Source of the DNA: Galbula dea | Lineage: Eukaryota; Chordata; Aves; Piciformes; Galbulidae | DNA: 64,000 nt | Assembly: GCA_013399015.1 (NCBI GenBank) | Contig: VWZX01001940.1 | Coordinates: forward strand, 354,193 to 418,192 | Reading direction: 5' to 3' | Shown: piece by piece, positions 63,421-64,000 of the stretch | Position numbering within the stretch: the first letter of the stretch is position 1 | Layout of the letters: each line of letters begins with the position of its first letter | The notes under the pieces: generated by a model | Database searches by the model: none | Seen by the model: the letters and a program-made list of their open reading frames with translations, nothing else | Told to the model about the DNA's origin: nothing | Program-made: the position numbers and the translations under genes

Positions 63421-63752
63421 AAGGGGGAACTGACCCCCAGTTTATATATAGAATATGACATATATGGGATAGAATCCTTCAGTTGATTAGTTTAGGGTCA
63501 CCTGTCCTGTCCACTCCTCCCTGAAGGTGCAGCCTTTACCCTGCACCCCCCAATGTGAGACACAAGATTTAGCAGTGACCTTTGTTTGCATACCAGTCCC
63601 TAGTAGTAAATCTAAACATTAGGCCTTACCACTGCTAAAAGCTGGCAGTGTCTGCAAAAACATGTTTAATTTTAGAAAATGCAGTTTCTCAGAGAAGCTT
63701 TTACTGCGAAGCAAAATCATTGAACAGAATTAGTTCGACCCAAACCAGGACA
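63421..63752 (+). mobile_element. Candidate endogenous retroviral LTR with polypurine tract
   Basis: AAGGGGGAAC (63421-63430) resembles a polypurine tract and is followed by a unit that begins TGACCCCCAG and ends CCAAACCAGGACA, giving TG...CA ends over 322 bp. Internal words such as GGGTCACCTGTCCTG followed by CACTCCTCCCTGAAGG recall avian LTR-type interspersed repeats, from memory. The first ~40 bp match the piece at 55247. No coding region of a retrovirus is visible upstream, and no primer-binding site follows. Family unnamed. Confidence 0.4.
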
Positions 63753-64000
63753 GGTCTGTTTCTGGCAGTGGCAATAGGGCCTTACATGCTGTAACATTTT
63801 GAATTTTGTTCTACTTTCTTCTTGGTATTTTGTTCTGTTTCTCCCTATTTGCCAAGTCTGTTTTATCTGATCTTTTTTTCTCATGAATCATACATTGAGT
63901 AAGGGCAATTTGCAGAAAGAATGTCATAGTGTATAAATATTTGGTTTTGTCAACAAAGCCTATGGGTGTAACAATGTCAATCCAACATTCCTTATGTTTG
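63753..64000. other. No gene recognised
   Basis: AT-rich unique sequence to the window end. Confidence 0.5.

Overview
The window is AT-rich vertebrate DNA (roughly two thirds A+T by eye), almost certainly from a bird. The diagnostic signal is a set of CR1 LINE (chicken repeat 1) copies ending in the CR1 8-bp terminal repeat (ATTCTATG or ATTCTGTG, seen as CATAGAAT or CACAGAAT on the other strand). Repeat density is otherwise low. There are no bacterial-style genes, no operons, no CRISPR array and no rRNA. No complete host protein gene is supported, so the window is intergenic or deep-intronic sequence. Most open frames are chance frames or pieces of CR1 ORF2.

Layout: a large internally deleted CR1 on the minus strand (411-2170), which keeps an ORF1 esterase fragment joined to ORF2 reverse transcriptase; a CR1 tip (5380) and a plus-strand CR1 (6541-7080); a long unique stretch with an internally deleted CR1 at 10965-11407 and a G-rich tract near 12200; CR1 copies at 16910, 21755 (old), 23281, 24549 and 26043-26836; unique sequence to 34 kb with a C-rich island at 33.6-34.06 kb; a CR1 at 34223; a chimeric tRNA-Glu/CR1 SINE-like element at 36321-36496; CR1 tips at 37842 and 39331 followed by a GC-rich island; a CR1 at 42821-43427; a candidate minus-strand LTR (47088-47873) carrying 40-bp tandem repeats and split by a CR1; a CR1 ORF2 fragment (48145-49496) that has lost its 3' end and abuts a 77-bp near-perfect hairpin; a possible terminal exon on the minus strand at 54008-54244; two related LTR-like pieces at about 55.25 kb and 63.4-63.75 kb; and a CR1 tip at 61133.

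The most unusual element is the tRNA-Glu/CR1 chimera. An ungapped 72-nt tRNA-Glu-like head, with recognisable pol III A and B boxes, runs within about two bases into the last ~100 bp of the CR1 subfamily that also has other copies in this window. This is the architecture of a LINE-dependent SINE. Second are the 77-bp hairpin at the truncated CR1 end and the LTR with U3-like tandem repeats. Family assignments rest on recalled consensus features and comparison among copies inside the window; no database search was possible.
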